The position numbers and the translations under genes were made by a program. The notes beneath the pieces were generated by a model. It ran no database searches and was not told the DNA's origin. It was given only the letters and a program-made list of their open reading frames with translations. DNA of 64,000 nt from Treponema denticola. GTDB taxonomy: Bacteria; Spirochaetota; Spirochaetia; Treponematales; Treponemataceae. Positions 56,879 to 64,000 of this stretch are shown piece by piece. Location of the stretch: positions 806,001 through 870,000 of the forward strand of contig NZ_CP051302.1 of NCBI RefSeq assembly GCF_024181405.1, written 5' to 3'. How positions within the stretch are numbered: the first letter of the stretch is position 1; every line of letters begins with the position of its first letter.

Positions 56879-58240
56879 ATGAAACAAAACAGATGGACTT
56901 TCGGCCTTGGAACTATAGGCCGAGATATGGTGTACTCTTTGATAAGCATGTACCTTATTTTTTACATGACCGATGTAATTTATGTTCCTACAAATGTATT
57001 GTGGAGTATTACGGTTATTGTTCTTGCAGCCCGCATTTTTGATGCCTGTAACGATCCGATTATGGGTCTGATAGTCGATAATACCAAAACCAAGTACGGA
57101 AAATTTAAGCCTTGGATAGCCTTCGGAGCCTTGACCTCAGGGATTTTTACGATCCTTCTTTTTACGGATTTCGGGATTAAGGGAGGTGCTTATGCAGCCT
57201 TCTTCGGCATTATCTATCTTTTATGGGGTGTTGCTTTTACTACAAACGATATAAGCTATTGGTCAATGCTTCCTTCTTTAAGTGTGGATCAAAAAGAAAG
57301 AGAAAAAATAGGATCTATTGCCCGTATATGTGCAAATGTAGGGCTTTTCTTTGTTGTTGCCGGCATAGTTCCCATTACAACCGCATGGGGTAATAAGACA
57401 GGAAGCCTTGCAAAGGGATATTTTTTCTTTGCAATTATGGTTACCCTAATTATGTGGCTCGGTCAAATTATAACCTTAATCGGCGTAAAAGAACCGAAAA
57501 TAACAAAACCTCAAAAACATACCTCCCTTAAAGAGCTTTTGAGCGTTATAGTAAAAAATGACCAGCTCCTTTTGACTGCAATAGCCATGACTCTATTTAT
57601 GATAGGTTATATGACCACAACCGGTTTCGGACTTTACTTTTTTAAGTATTCCTATGGCGATGAAGGCATGTATTCAGTCTTTGCAATTATCCTAGGCCTT
57701 TCCCAAATTTCGGCCCTGATTATTTTTCCGGTTTTAAGTAAATTTTTTGTAAGGCAAAAAATTTATACGGCTTCGATAATAATGGTTTTGGCAGGTTACA
57801 TCCTCTTCTTTTTTGCTCCTACAAATACCATGCTTTTTATCGGTATTTCGGGAGTTCTTCTCTTTGTGGGTCAGGCCTTTATTCAGCTTATGATGCTCAT
57901 GTTCCTCGCAGATTGTGTTGACTACGGCCATTGGAAATTGGGCAAACGGAATGACAGCATTTCGTTTTCGATTCAGCCCTTTATCAATAAACTTTCAGGA
58001 GCTATCGGAAACGGCATCGTAAGCGCAGTCGTCATTCTTTCAGGAATCAAAGAAGCTTCATCCGCTGCCGAGGTTACAAAGGAAGGCCTTTTAATGATGA
58101 AGACAGCCATGCTCGTCTTTCCTCTTTTTTGTATAGTCGGCAGCTACATCCTATACCGCCTCCGCTATAAAATCGACGAAAAAACCTATGCTAACATTTT
58201 AACTGAACTTGAAGAGCGGGGCGAGCTGGTTAAAAAATGA
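56879..58240 (+). CDS. GPH-family glycoside-cation symporter (MelB-like)
   Basis: A 453-residue protein with about twelve membrane helices. ARIFDACNDPIMGLIVDNTK and KYGKFKPWIAFGAL hold the N-terminal Asp residues that bind the cation in MelB-type carriers, followed by DISYWSMLPSL and near the C-terminus LADCVDYGHWKLGKRNDSIS. The family imports disaccharides and glycosides with H+ or Na+. Adjacent to alpha-galactosidase, an alpha-galactoside is the likely cargo. The last residues overlap no other gene; the lipase-like gene begins 10 bases later. Confidence 0.9.
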   Translation: MKQNRWTFGLGTIGRDMVYSLISMYLIFYMTDVIYVPTNVLWSITVIVLAARIFDACNDPIMGLIVDNTKTKYGKFKPWIAFGALTSGIFTILLFTDFGIKGGAYAAFFGIIYLLWGVAFTTNDISYWSMLPSLSVDQKEREKIGSIARICANVGLFFVVAGIVPITTAWGNKTGSLAKGYFFFAIMVTLIMWLGQIITLIGVKEPKITKPQKHTSLKELLSVIVKNDQLLLTAIAMTLFMIGYMTTTGFGLYFFKYSYGDEGMYSVFAIILGLSQISALIIFPVLSKFFVRQKIYTASIIMVLAGYILFFFAPTNTMLFIGISGVLLFVGQAFIQLMMLMFLADCVDYGHWKLGKRNDSISFSIQPFINKLSGAIGNGIVSAVVILSGIKEASSAAEVTKEGLLMMKTAMLVFPLFCIVGSYILYRLRYKIDEKTYANILTELEERGELVKK

Positions 58241-58250
58241 TGTAGATAAA

Positions 58251-59084
58251 ATGTCTATGAGTAAAACCGATTTTAAATATGACTGCAACAGCTCGTGCCT
58301 GACACGTTATCCTCTTTTTTTTATTCATGGTATCGGTTTTAAAGATAATTCAAAGTATTATTCTTATTGGGGAAGAATAACCGGCTGCTTGCAAAATCAC
58401 GGGGCTAAGGTGTTTTTCAGTAACCATGATCGTATAGGAACAATACATGATAATGCCGTAAAAATTAAGGCAAAGCTTGATGATATTATCAAAACTGAAC
58501 ATATTGAAAAGGTTAATATTATAGCCCATTCGAAAGGCGGAATTGAGGCCCGTTATCTTATTTCCTCTCTTGGAGCTGGAAAAAATACGGCTTCGCTGAC
58601 AACCTTTGCTAGTCCCCACCGCGGGATTAAGGCTATAGATGCTGCCTGCCGCATACCTTTTGTAATATCCGTTTTTAATCCTTTTGTCAATGTTTGTTTT
58701 AAATTATGGGGAGATAAAAATCCTCAATTTAAAAAGACAGTAAAAGAATTAGGTGCTGAAAATATGGAAAAATTTAATGCCGAAAATAAAGACGATAATC
58801 AAGTACGGTATTTCAGCTATGCTGCAAAGATGAACAATGCCTTAAGTGATATCATATTTTTGTTAAGCTATCCAATAGTTAAATTTATCGATGGAGATAA
58901 CGACGGTCTCATCCCTGTTGAATCTGCAAAGTGGGGCATTTTTAAGGGCTTAATAGAAAACAAAGGTGGAAGAGGTGTTTCACATTCCGATATAGTAGAT
59001 ATCCGCCAGTCTACGATTGGTAATTTTGATATTACCAATATTTATATTGAGCATGTACAGGAACTTAAGAAGCTAGGGTTTTAG
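58251..59084 (+). CDS. Alpha/beta-hydrolase, triacylglycerol-lipase-like
   Basis: About 277 residues from ATG 58251; ATG 58257 is also possible, and a frame open to 58209 overlaps the transporter gene and is less likely. YPLFFIHGIGFKDNSKYYSY is the oxyanion-side loop of Pseudomonas-type lipases. IIAHSKGGIEARYLISSL is the nucleophile elbow with Ser in AHSKG. FIDGDNDGLIPVESAKWG and a late His (HSDIVD) complete the triad. No signal peptide or lipobox is visible. It is an odd partner for alpha-galactosidase; a galactolipid substrate would join the two, but this is inference. Confidence 0.82.
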   Translation: MSMSKTDFKYDCNSSCLTRYPLFFIHGIGFKDNSKYYSYWGRITGCLQNHGAKVFFSNHDRIGTIHDNAVKIKAKLDDIIKTEHIEKVNIIAHSKGGIEARYLISSLGAGKNTASLTTFASPHRGIKAIDAACRIPFVISVFNPFVNVCFKLWGDKNPQFKKTVKELGAENMEKFNAENKDDNQVRYFSYAAKMNNALSDIIFLLSYPIVKFIDGDNDGLIPVESAKWGIFKGLIENKGGRGVSHSDIVDIRQSTIGNFDITNIYIEHVQELKKLGF

Positions 59085-59130
59085 ACTATTTCTTTTATTG
59101 TTAGTTATTCCGTAATTATGATTCATCTAT

Positions 59131-60558
59131 TTAATTATCCGAAATAAATTCCCTGTATTTGTCCGGATTTACCCTAAAGGCCACTATAGGATCTTCATTA
59201 TTTTTTATAGCACGGTTTACCGCTGCTTGAGCTTCTTCAATCATTCTTCCTGCCGAAATAAGGCGGGATGTTCTTGTTGTAATACCTATCGACACCGATT
59301 TCGATATATCGTATTCGGTTAAAATATTCTTGGTTCCCTTATATATTTCCTCGGCCTTTTTCATCGCCTCATCTAAGTTGGTGTCTTGAAGAATAGCCGC
59401 AAAACCGTTATTATCAAATTCAAAAATCATATCCCTGAATTTTATAAAGTCTATTAAAAGAGCCGAAATCTTCTTTCCTATCATGCTCTCGAGAGTAAAA
59501 TCTTCAAGCTTCATAATAACTAAGGCTATGTCCTGTTCGGATGATGCGGCTCTTCGTAATTCCGATTCCAGATATTCGGGTAAATATTCCTGCCAGCTTA
59601 TTCCCGTAATAGGAGAATAAAGGCCTCTCACCTTTTCTATGGCTTCTGCGTTTACAGTGCCGAAATCCGATGCTTTAACATCATTGTATTCTTCCGAATC
59701 CGAACTTATATAGCTAATATCTTTTTCTTCTTTAAGCTTTGCTTCTTTGCCTGCCTCATAAGGGAACTGCTGTGTAATTTTTAAATTATCCAGATCTTCA
59801 AGGCCGTAGATATCTTCATCTTTGCCGGACTTGGTATTTTCGATAGGCCTTAAACCGGCTTCATCTTCCTTTTTTGCTTCGGTATAGTCATGAGGATAGA
59901 CTTCTTCAGGTTCATAATATTTATTTTCTTCAGCGTATGTTTTGGGGCTGAATCCTTCACCGTCTCTAAAATCGTCCTCAAAGGTTCTTTTATTTATATC
60001 TGCATATACTCTGTCTTGAGTATTAGAAAGATTTGTAGAAAGAATTATTATTACGGTTAAAATTGTTACGGCTAATATTATAAAAAATGCACTTCTAATT
60101 CTTAAATAGATTGCTGCCGGTTTTAATGTCGGGATAGAGGCCGTCAATACAAGCTCGGTATCATAGCTTTTCATTGTTTTTACATTTATTTTTCCGCTGT
60201 GATTTTTTATAAATAAGGAGGCCGGTTTTATAACAAAATTACCACCTTCATCATAGCTTATTAGGTCGGAATCTTTGGGCCAAGAAATTACGATACTTTT
60301 AGAAGGTTTGGAAATAACAAAGGCCTTGATTTCCAGCTCATCCGCAAGTGCATACAATCTTTGATTATATTCACTTTGGGCAAAGTTTTCCTTTTCGGAT
60401 GAGATTATAATCTGTTTTGCAAAATAAGCAAATGTAGATTTGGCTTCCTCCGCACCGGTATCGGAATCCCTTATAATCCCATATACAAACCATGAAAATG
60501 TTCCTACTATAATCAATAAAGCTATTGCGGCATATATGCCAATATACATCTTTTTCAT
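59131..60558 (-). CDS. Membrane protein with degenerate GGDEF domain
   Basis: A 475-residue protein. There is one N-terminal helix (6-27), an external domain of about 120 residues, a second helix (about 153-173), an acidic disordered linker and a C-terminal domain. The latter follows the GGDEF fold (ITGISWQEYLPEYLESELRR, then SVSIGITTRTSRLISAGRMI) but the active-site GGDEF is replaced by FDNNGF, so cyclic-di-GMP synthesis is unlikely. It may sense a ligand or bind a nucleotide. The ATG overlaps the stop of the DUF115 gene by one base (TAATG), so they are translated together. Confidence 0.75.
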   Translation of the reverse strand: MKKMYIGIYAAIALLIIVGTFSWFVYGIIRDSDTGAEEAKSTFAYFAKQIIISSEKENFAQSEYNQRLYALADELEIKAFVISKPSKSIVISWPKDSDLISYDEGGNFVIKPASLFIKNHSGKINVKTMKSYDTELVLTASIPTLKPAAIYLRIRSAFFIILAVTILTVIIILSTNLSNTQDRVYADINKRTFEDDFRDGEGFSPKTYAEENKYYEPEEVYPHDYTEAKKEDEAGLRPIENTKSGKDEDIYGLEDLDNLKITQQFPYEAGKEAKLKEEKDISYISSDSEEYNDVKASDFGTVNAEAIEKVRGLYSPITGISWQEYLPEYLESELRRAASSEQDIALVIMKLEDFTLESMIGKKISALLIDFIKFRDMIFEFDNNGFAAILQDTNLDEAMKKAEEIYKGTKNILTEYDISKSVSIGITTRTSRLISAGRMIEEAQAAVNRAIKNNEDPIVAFRVNPDKYREFISDN

Positions 60559-62081
60559 TAACTTACAGTATACTCCAGAATTTGAGATAGTACAAGTTCT
60601 ACATCGGCAAAATTCGAGATATTTTTAGATAATCTTTTATTTAAATATGCAAAATAAGGCAAAAGAGCTGTTGTCAGCATCTTCTTATCCTTACAAGCCG
60701 GCGTTTTTAGATGACGTATAAATTCCTCATATTGGAATATTGAAAAGTCTTCTTTTTTCCACACAGGGGAAGCAGAGTTAAGGCTGATTACCCCTTTAAA
60801 AAAAGCTTTATACCCGTCTAAAAGATCTGTAGTATAAGTTATTTTTCCGTTTTCTTGCGTTTTTTTTACTTCCGTTCTAAACATAAGGTCACAAAATTTT
60901 GTTTCCAAAGGCGAAGTTTTAGAAGACGTTTTTTCAAATTGCTTTGAAAGATATGTTCCGGCTGAGTATGCCTTACCGCCGGTATAAGCAAAGTCCAAAC
61001 CGAAAAATTTCAAATCTTTAAATCCAAGGGAAAGGGCTGACGATCTTGCCGCAAGAGCAACAGTACCGCTTCCTGTTTCCATATAAGGAAAGGGAGAAAA
61101 AAAAGAAGCATATTGGGCAAAGGGATGGGCACTTTTTGTAAAGAAAAAAGAGTTGCCGTTTTTTAAGAATTCCCTCGCAAGAATCGGATTTGAGCAAAGA
61201 TCAAATATACCTACGGTATTTTTTGTAAAAGGTTTAAAACAATGAGAATAAGAAATATTTTGCGGGTCCATCGTCACAAAAAAATCGGCCTCTATTCCTG
61301 CCGATATTAAAACCGGAAAGGCCGTATCTGAAGCAAAAAGAACAATGGAGTTCCTGTTTTTTTTTATATTTTCCAAGGCAGATTCAAGGCTCGGACCGGC
61401 TCCTAAAATATAGGCTTTTTTACTAGGATCCGTTTTAGGAATAAACGGTCTTATTAAAGAAGCCGTTTTTAAATTCTGCATAATATTCCGCATCCATATT
61501 TTGCCGAAGGCTGCCTGAGTTGAAACATCTGCCTGTATTTTTTCTAATGAGGCTTGAATTTTCTTTTCAAATATTGGGATTTTCTCCTTGTAAAAGTCTT
61601 CCCAAGGCCTTAAAATTTTTATCTCAAAATTGCCGTGGATGGCCGGAATATAGCTATTGATAAATTCTTTTTCAAAGTTTTCCGATTCAAATGGCGGTAA
61701 AAAAGATAGGTTCTTATTTAGAATAAGATGAGAAAAGTCTATAATTTTAAATAAGCTTTTAAAATTTGAAAAACTTGCTTCGGTTACGGCACAGTACTTT
61801 GATTTAAAATTATTTAAAAAAAACTCTATGTGAATACCTGCCCCCAATCCGCAAAAGAGAATAAAATTTTCGTTCCCTGTAAAAAATCTCGATGCTTCTT
61901 TTAATGGGTCATATTTAGAATGAAGGAGTTTGCCGTTTTTTAGCAAAGGAAGATCAAGTCCCGTTTTAGAGCTTTCCTTATCGGAAGAGTAATCGGAGTT
62001 ATCGTCGGAATTTATAATATCTTCGGCAAGTTTTAAATTTATTTTTTTTAATGCTTCTATATTCTTGTCAAAAAAATTCAT
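60558..62081 (-). CDS. DUF115/MptE-like (Maf-type) motility-associated glycosyltransferase candidate
   Basis: A 507-residue protein. AYILGAGPSLESALENIKKN, IVLFASDTAFPVLISAGIEA and DFFVTMDPQNISYSHCF form the DUF115 core, and TGSGTVALAARSSALSLGF, DLKFFGLDFAYTGGKAYSAG continues it. This is the layout of Maf proteins, which in Campylobacter, Helicobacter, Clostridium and others glycosylate flagellin with pseudaminic or legionaminic acid. A pse pathway lies in the same window. It overlaps the preceding DUF115 gene by four bases. Direct proof of flagellin as target is not in the sequence. Confidence 0.82.
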   Translation of the reverse strand: MNFFDKNIEALKKINLKLAEDIINSDDNSDYSSDKESSKTGLDLPLLKNGKLLHSKYDPLKEASRFFTGNENFILFCGLGAGIHIEFFLNNFKSKYCAVTEASFSNFKSLFKIIDFSHLILNKNLSFLPPFESENFEKEFINSYIPAIHGNFEIKILRPWEDFYKEKIPIFEKKIQASLEKIQADVSTQAAFGKIWMRNIMQNLKTASLIRPFIPKTDPSKKAYILGAGPSLESALENIKKNRNSIVLFASDTAFPVLISAGIEADFFVTMDPQNISYSHCFKPFTKNTVGIFDLCSNPILAREFLKNGNSFFFTKSAHPFAQYASFFSPFPYMETGSGTVALAARSSALSLGFKDLKFFGLDFAYTGGKAYSAGTYLSKQFEKTSSKTSPLETKFCDLMFRTEVKKTQENGKITYTTDLLDGYKAFFKGVISLNSASPVWKKEDFSIFQYEEFIRHLKTPACKDKKMLTTALLPYFAYLNKRLSKNISNFADVELVLSQILEYTVS

Positions 62082-63607
62082 TGTTTAAGCCTTCTAATTT
62101 GATTTTCTAAAAAGGAGCTTATTTCGTTTTCAAGTTTTAGTTTAATTTCCGCTTCATTGGGAGTATCTTTTTCTTTTAAAAAGGTCATATAATTTTGAAA
62201 AGAAATAAATTCGCATAATTCTTTTTCAGGACTGCTTAATTCTTTTTCCTTTGCACTTATTTTTATTTTATCAAAAAAAGTCTTGTTTTTTATTTCCTCT
62301 TTTATGTTTTGGTAAATTCCGGAGAGCAGGGCTTTTTTTTCTTTTATAGTTTTGTGTTCTAGTTGTCTTACCTGAATATTCTTTTTATTTGTTTTTTCTT
62401 GTGCTCTTACCTGATCCTTAAAATCTTCCCCGTCTATTGATTTTATATTCCCTAAAGGAGGAAGGTCTTTTCCTATCCTAAAAAGCCTTTCAGCCCTCGG
62501 CACGGGCATTCGGCTAAACCATTTTTCGTAAGTTTTTAATGAGCGCAGATCAAAATTCGATATAGCTGCAAAATTGGATAGAGTATCTAAGCGGTTTGCT
62601 TTAATTTCTTTTTGTATTTGACTTTCATGGGGAGAACAATGGGAAAAGCCCTTTGATTCCTTTAAATCCAAGCCTGCAATAAAGATTTTTCCCCCGGTCT
62701 TGTCTAAGAGAAGCTCTATTGCCGTGCCTGACACCGTTCCGTTTCTTTTTGCCGGAATTGGCTCAATACCTAAACTTGTAAAAAAAAGATTTTCAAGGCT
62801 TGAGCCGTAACTTAAAAAAAGACAGTTATTGTCTTTTAGAATCTGATAAGGAATTTTTGCTTCCAACGGGAAGGCTAGGGAGGTCTCTTTAAATTTTTCA
62901 TCCTTTAAATATTTTAAATGATTTGCCGCCCAAAATCCCCCGTCAGTCGATATACATAGATCAAGCTTTATATTTCGGCTTAAGACTGCCGGCAGGGCTG
63001 AAGCAGCAGCCATGTTAAACATTCCGTCTATATTGTTAGAATAATTATCCAAGACCTCATTTAAACCGGGGCCGGCTCCTGCAAAAAAAGAGGGCTTTTT
63101 ATTTTCAATATTATTTTCACCAAAAAAATCTAGATTGACGGGTTTTTCGGTAAAGATAAAATTATCGCCCATATTTTTAAGCCATCTTTTTCCAAAAAAA
63201 CTTCTTGTAGCTATCAGGCTCTGTATTATTTTTACGGCTTCGGATATCTCCTTCCATACCCAAGAAGCCGAATCTGGCCAAACCTTTTCTGCCGGCTTCC
63301 AAGGTAAAAACAAAGTAGACGATAAAAATTCATCCGGAATATTATTAACCAAAAAAAAAGATGGATTTCCTGAAGCCGGTCTCCAAACCCTGTCCCAGAA
63401 TTTATCCGACTCCAAAAAATAATTGTCCGTGTACCTCATGGCCATCAATTTAGTCTTAGGAAATTTTTTACGTAAAGCTGACGCAAGGTAAGATTCTCCG
63501 GGTTCCGTGATAACGATAATTTTTGGGTTTCCCTGTATTGTATCGGAAAACCTTTCGGCCTCTTTTTGAGGGTTATATGAAGAGTGTAATTTAACTTGTT
63601 TTATCAT
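62078..63607 (-). CDS. Second DUF115/MptE-like (Maf-type) protein
   Basis: A 509-residue paralogue of the next gene downstream, with the same order: SFFAGAGPGLNEVLDNYSNN, MFNMAAASALPAVLSRNIKL, DLCISTDGGFWAANHLKYL and NGTVSGTAIELLLDKTGGKI. The core SxDP motif of its neighbour is STDGG here, so the catalytic site may differ. The last 120 residues are highly charged and probably coiled. It overlaps genes on both sides. The pair may act on different sites or sugars. Confidence 0.8.
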   Translation of the reverse strand: MIKQVKLHSSYNPQKEAERFSDTIQGNPKIIVITEPGESYLASALRKKFPKTKLMAMRYTDNYFLESDKFWDRVWRPASGNPSFFLVNNIPDEFLSSTLFLPWKPAEKVWPDSASWVWKEISEAVKIIQSLIATRSFFGKRWLKNMGDNFIFTEKPVNLDFFGENNIENKKPSFFAGAGPGLNEVLDNYSNNIDGMFNMAAASALPAVLSRNIKLDLCISTDGGFWAANHLKYLKDEKFKETSLAFPLEAKIPYQILKDNNCLFLSYGSSLENLFFTSLGIEPIPAKRNGTVSGTAIELLLDKTGGKIFIAGLDLKESKGFSHCSPHESQIQKEIKANRLDTLSNFAAISNFDLRSLKTYEKWFSRMPVPRAERLFRIGKDLPPLGNIKSIDGEDFKDQVRAQEKTNKKNIQVRQLEHKTIKEKKALLSGIYQNIKEEIKNKTFFDKIKISAKEKELSSPEKELCEFISFQNYMTFLKEKDTPNEAEIKLKLENEISSFLENQIRRLKQ

Positions 63608-64000
63608 TTATCACGGCCTTAAAAAAATTTTTTATCTCGTTTATATCTTTTGAGGTTCCTGTGTAGTCCATCAAAATTTTAGAACAGATGTCTTCTCCAT
63701 AAATCTTGGATAAGCTTGCCGTTATTTTTTGTGTATAAATATCCATAGGCAGGGTTTCCGATGAGAATATTGATGCATAAAGACAATTATCCATACATAA
63801 CATTGCCATATTGGATTTTCCTATCAGGTTAAGAATTTTATTTATTATCGAATAATAAAGTTCGAGAGTATTTAAATCGCTTTGCAGTGTTACCCTATCG
63901 GTAAAAACATGTAAAAACGAGATTTTTAATAAATGGGCCGTATTATTAAGGTTTAAGGCCGATTTTATTTTAAGCATTATCGTGTCCGTACCATACTGAA
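63591..64000 (-). CDS. Unknown protein, possibly truncated by the window edge
   Basis: The frame is open from the window edge (64000) down to 63591, with an ATG at 63977 that would give 128 residues. The codons before that ATG (QYGTDTI) stay open, so the true start may lie outside. No motif I recognise; the sequence is mostly helical with two Cys-containing segments (MLCMDNCLYAS, DICSKI). The stop overlaps the start of the first DUF115 gene by 17 bases, which puts it in the same operon. Confidence 0.5.
   Translation of the reverse strand, partial: QYGTDTIMLKIKSALNLNNTAHLLKISFLHVFTDRVTLQSDLNTLELYYSIINKILNLIGKSNMAMLCMDNCLYASIFSSETLPMDIYTQKITASLSKIYGEDICSKILMDYTGTSKDINEIKNFFKAVINDKTS

Noticed and set aside
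59131..60558. Active diguanylate cyclase.
   Set aside because: The GGDEF motif is replaced by FDNNGF, so catalysis is unlikely.
60564..60569. TATACT on the minus strand eight bases before ATG 60558, resembling the leaderless promoter layout.
   Set aside because: It codes for Tyr-Thr in the end of the DUF115 gene, the two genes overlap by TAATG, and no matching -35 was found; coupled translation is more likely.
1..64000. tRNA genes, insertion sequences, phage genes and CRISPR arrays.
   Set aside because: No cloverleaf with a TTCGA arm, no transposase or integrase motifs, and no spaced direct repeats other than the 23-bp block at 3859, which has no unique spacers.

Overview
The window reads as chromosome of an AT-rich host-associated Treponema, most like an oral species of the T. 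denticola group. This rests on gene content and protein style (MutS2, RsgA, MiaA, MurI, two DUF115/Maf-type proteins, a degenerate GGDEF protein), not on a database match. No rRNA, tRNA, insertion sequence, prophage or CRISPR array was seen.

Positions 1-42776 form one long, same-strand surface-glycan locus. It opens with the end of a GT2 glycosyltransferase, a polytopic membrane protein, and a broken LtaS/MdoB-type phosphoglycerol transferase gene (2013-3751). An ABC-2 glycan exporter (wzm-wzt) follows behind a 23-bp tandem palindromic repeat. Next is a nonulosonic (pseudaminic-type) acid pathway: pseB, pseC, an aldo/keto reductase, pseF, a class III aminotransferase, a FemAB-like protein, two GNAT acetyltransferases and pseI, with no recognisable pseG. 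It is interrupted by a gtrA-glf chimeric remnant and a large membrane protein. Then come glycosyltransferases, a UDP-glucose dehydrogenase, a dTDP-3-acetamido-sugar module (two FdtA-like cupins, an acyltransferase, an FdtB-like aminotransferase), a sulfotransferase and a GT2-GT25 fusion.

Positions 31296-37879 hold a distinctive cassette: an MBOAT acyltransferase, an SGNH/DltD-AlgJ-like protein, a YidC/Oxa1 domain fused to an alkaline-phosphatase/sulfatase-fold domain, a CDP-glycerol glycerophosphotransferase-like protein, and a 38-codon scrap matching the start of the YidC fusion. It looks like a teichoic-acid-like phosphoglycerol decoration system in a spirochete and is the best candidate here for an undescribed system. 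The locus closes with GT32, GT4, an SDR epimerase, rmlA and rmlB. RmlA/RmlB would supply dTDP-4-keto-6-deoxyglucose to the FdtA/B/C-like enzymes about 16 kb upstream.

Positions 42857-53217 are housekeeping: hisS; rlmB with a beta-CASP metallo-beta-lactamase protein on the minus strand; a divergent pair of membrane proteins; and a plus-strand operon with miaA, murI, rsgA and mutS2. Positions 53241-59084 hold a secreted transglutaminase-like protein divergent from a GH36 alpha-galactosidase, GPH sugar transporter and lipase-like hydrolase operon. The last 5 kb is a tightly overlapping minus-strand operon: an unknown protein open to the window edge, two DUF115/Maf-like proteins and a membrane protein with a degenerate GGDEF domain. 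Maf proteins in other bacteria transfer nonulosonic acids to flagellin, so this operon may use the sugar made at 7-18 kb.

At several genes (hisS, the beta-CASP protein, both divergent membrane proteins, alpha-galactosidase) a good -35/17-bp/-10 promoter ends only 6-9 bases before the ATG, which predicts leaderless or near-leaderless mRNAs.
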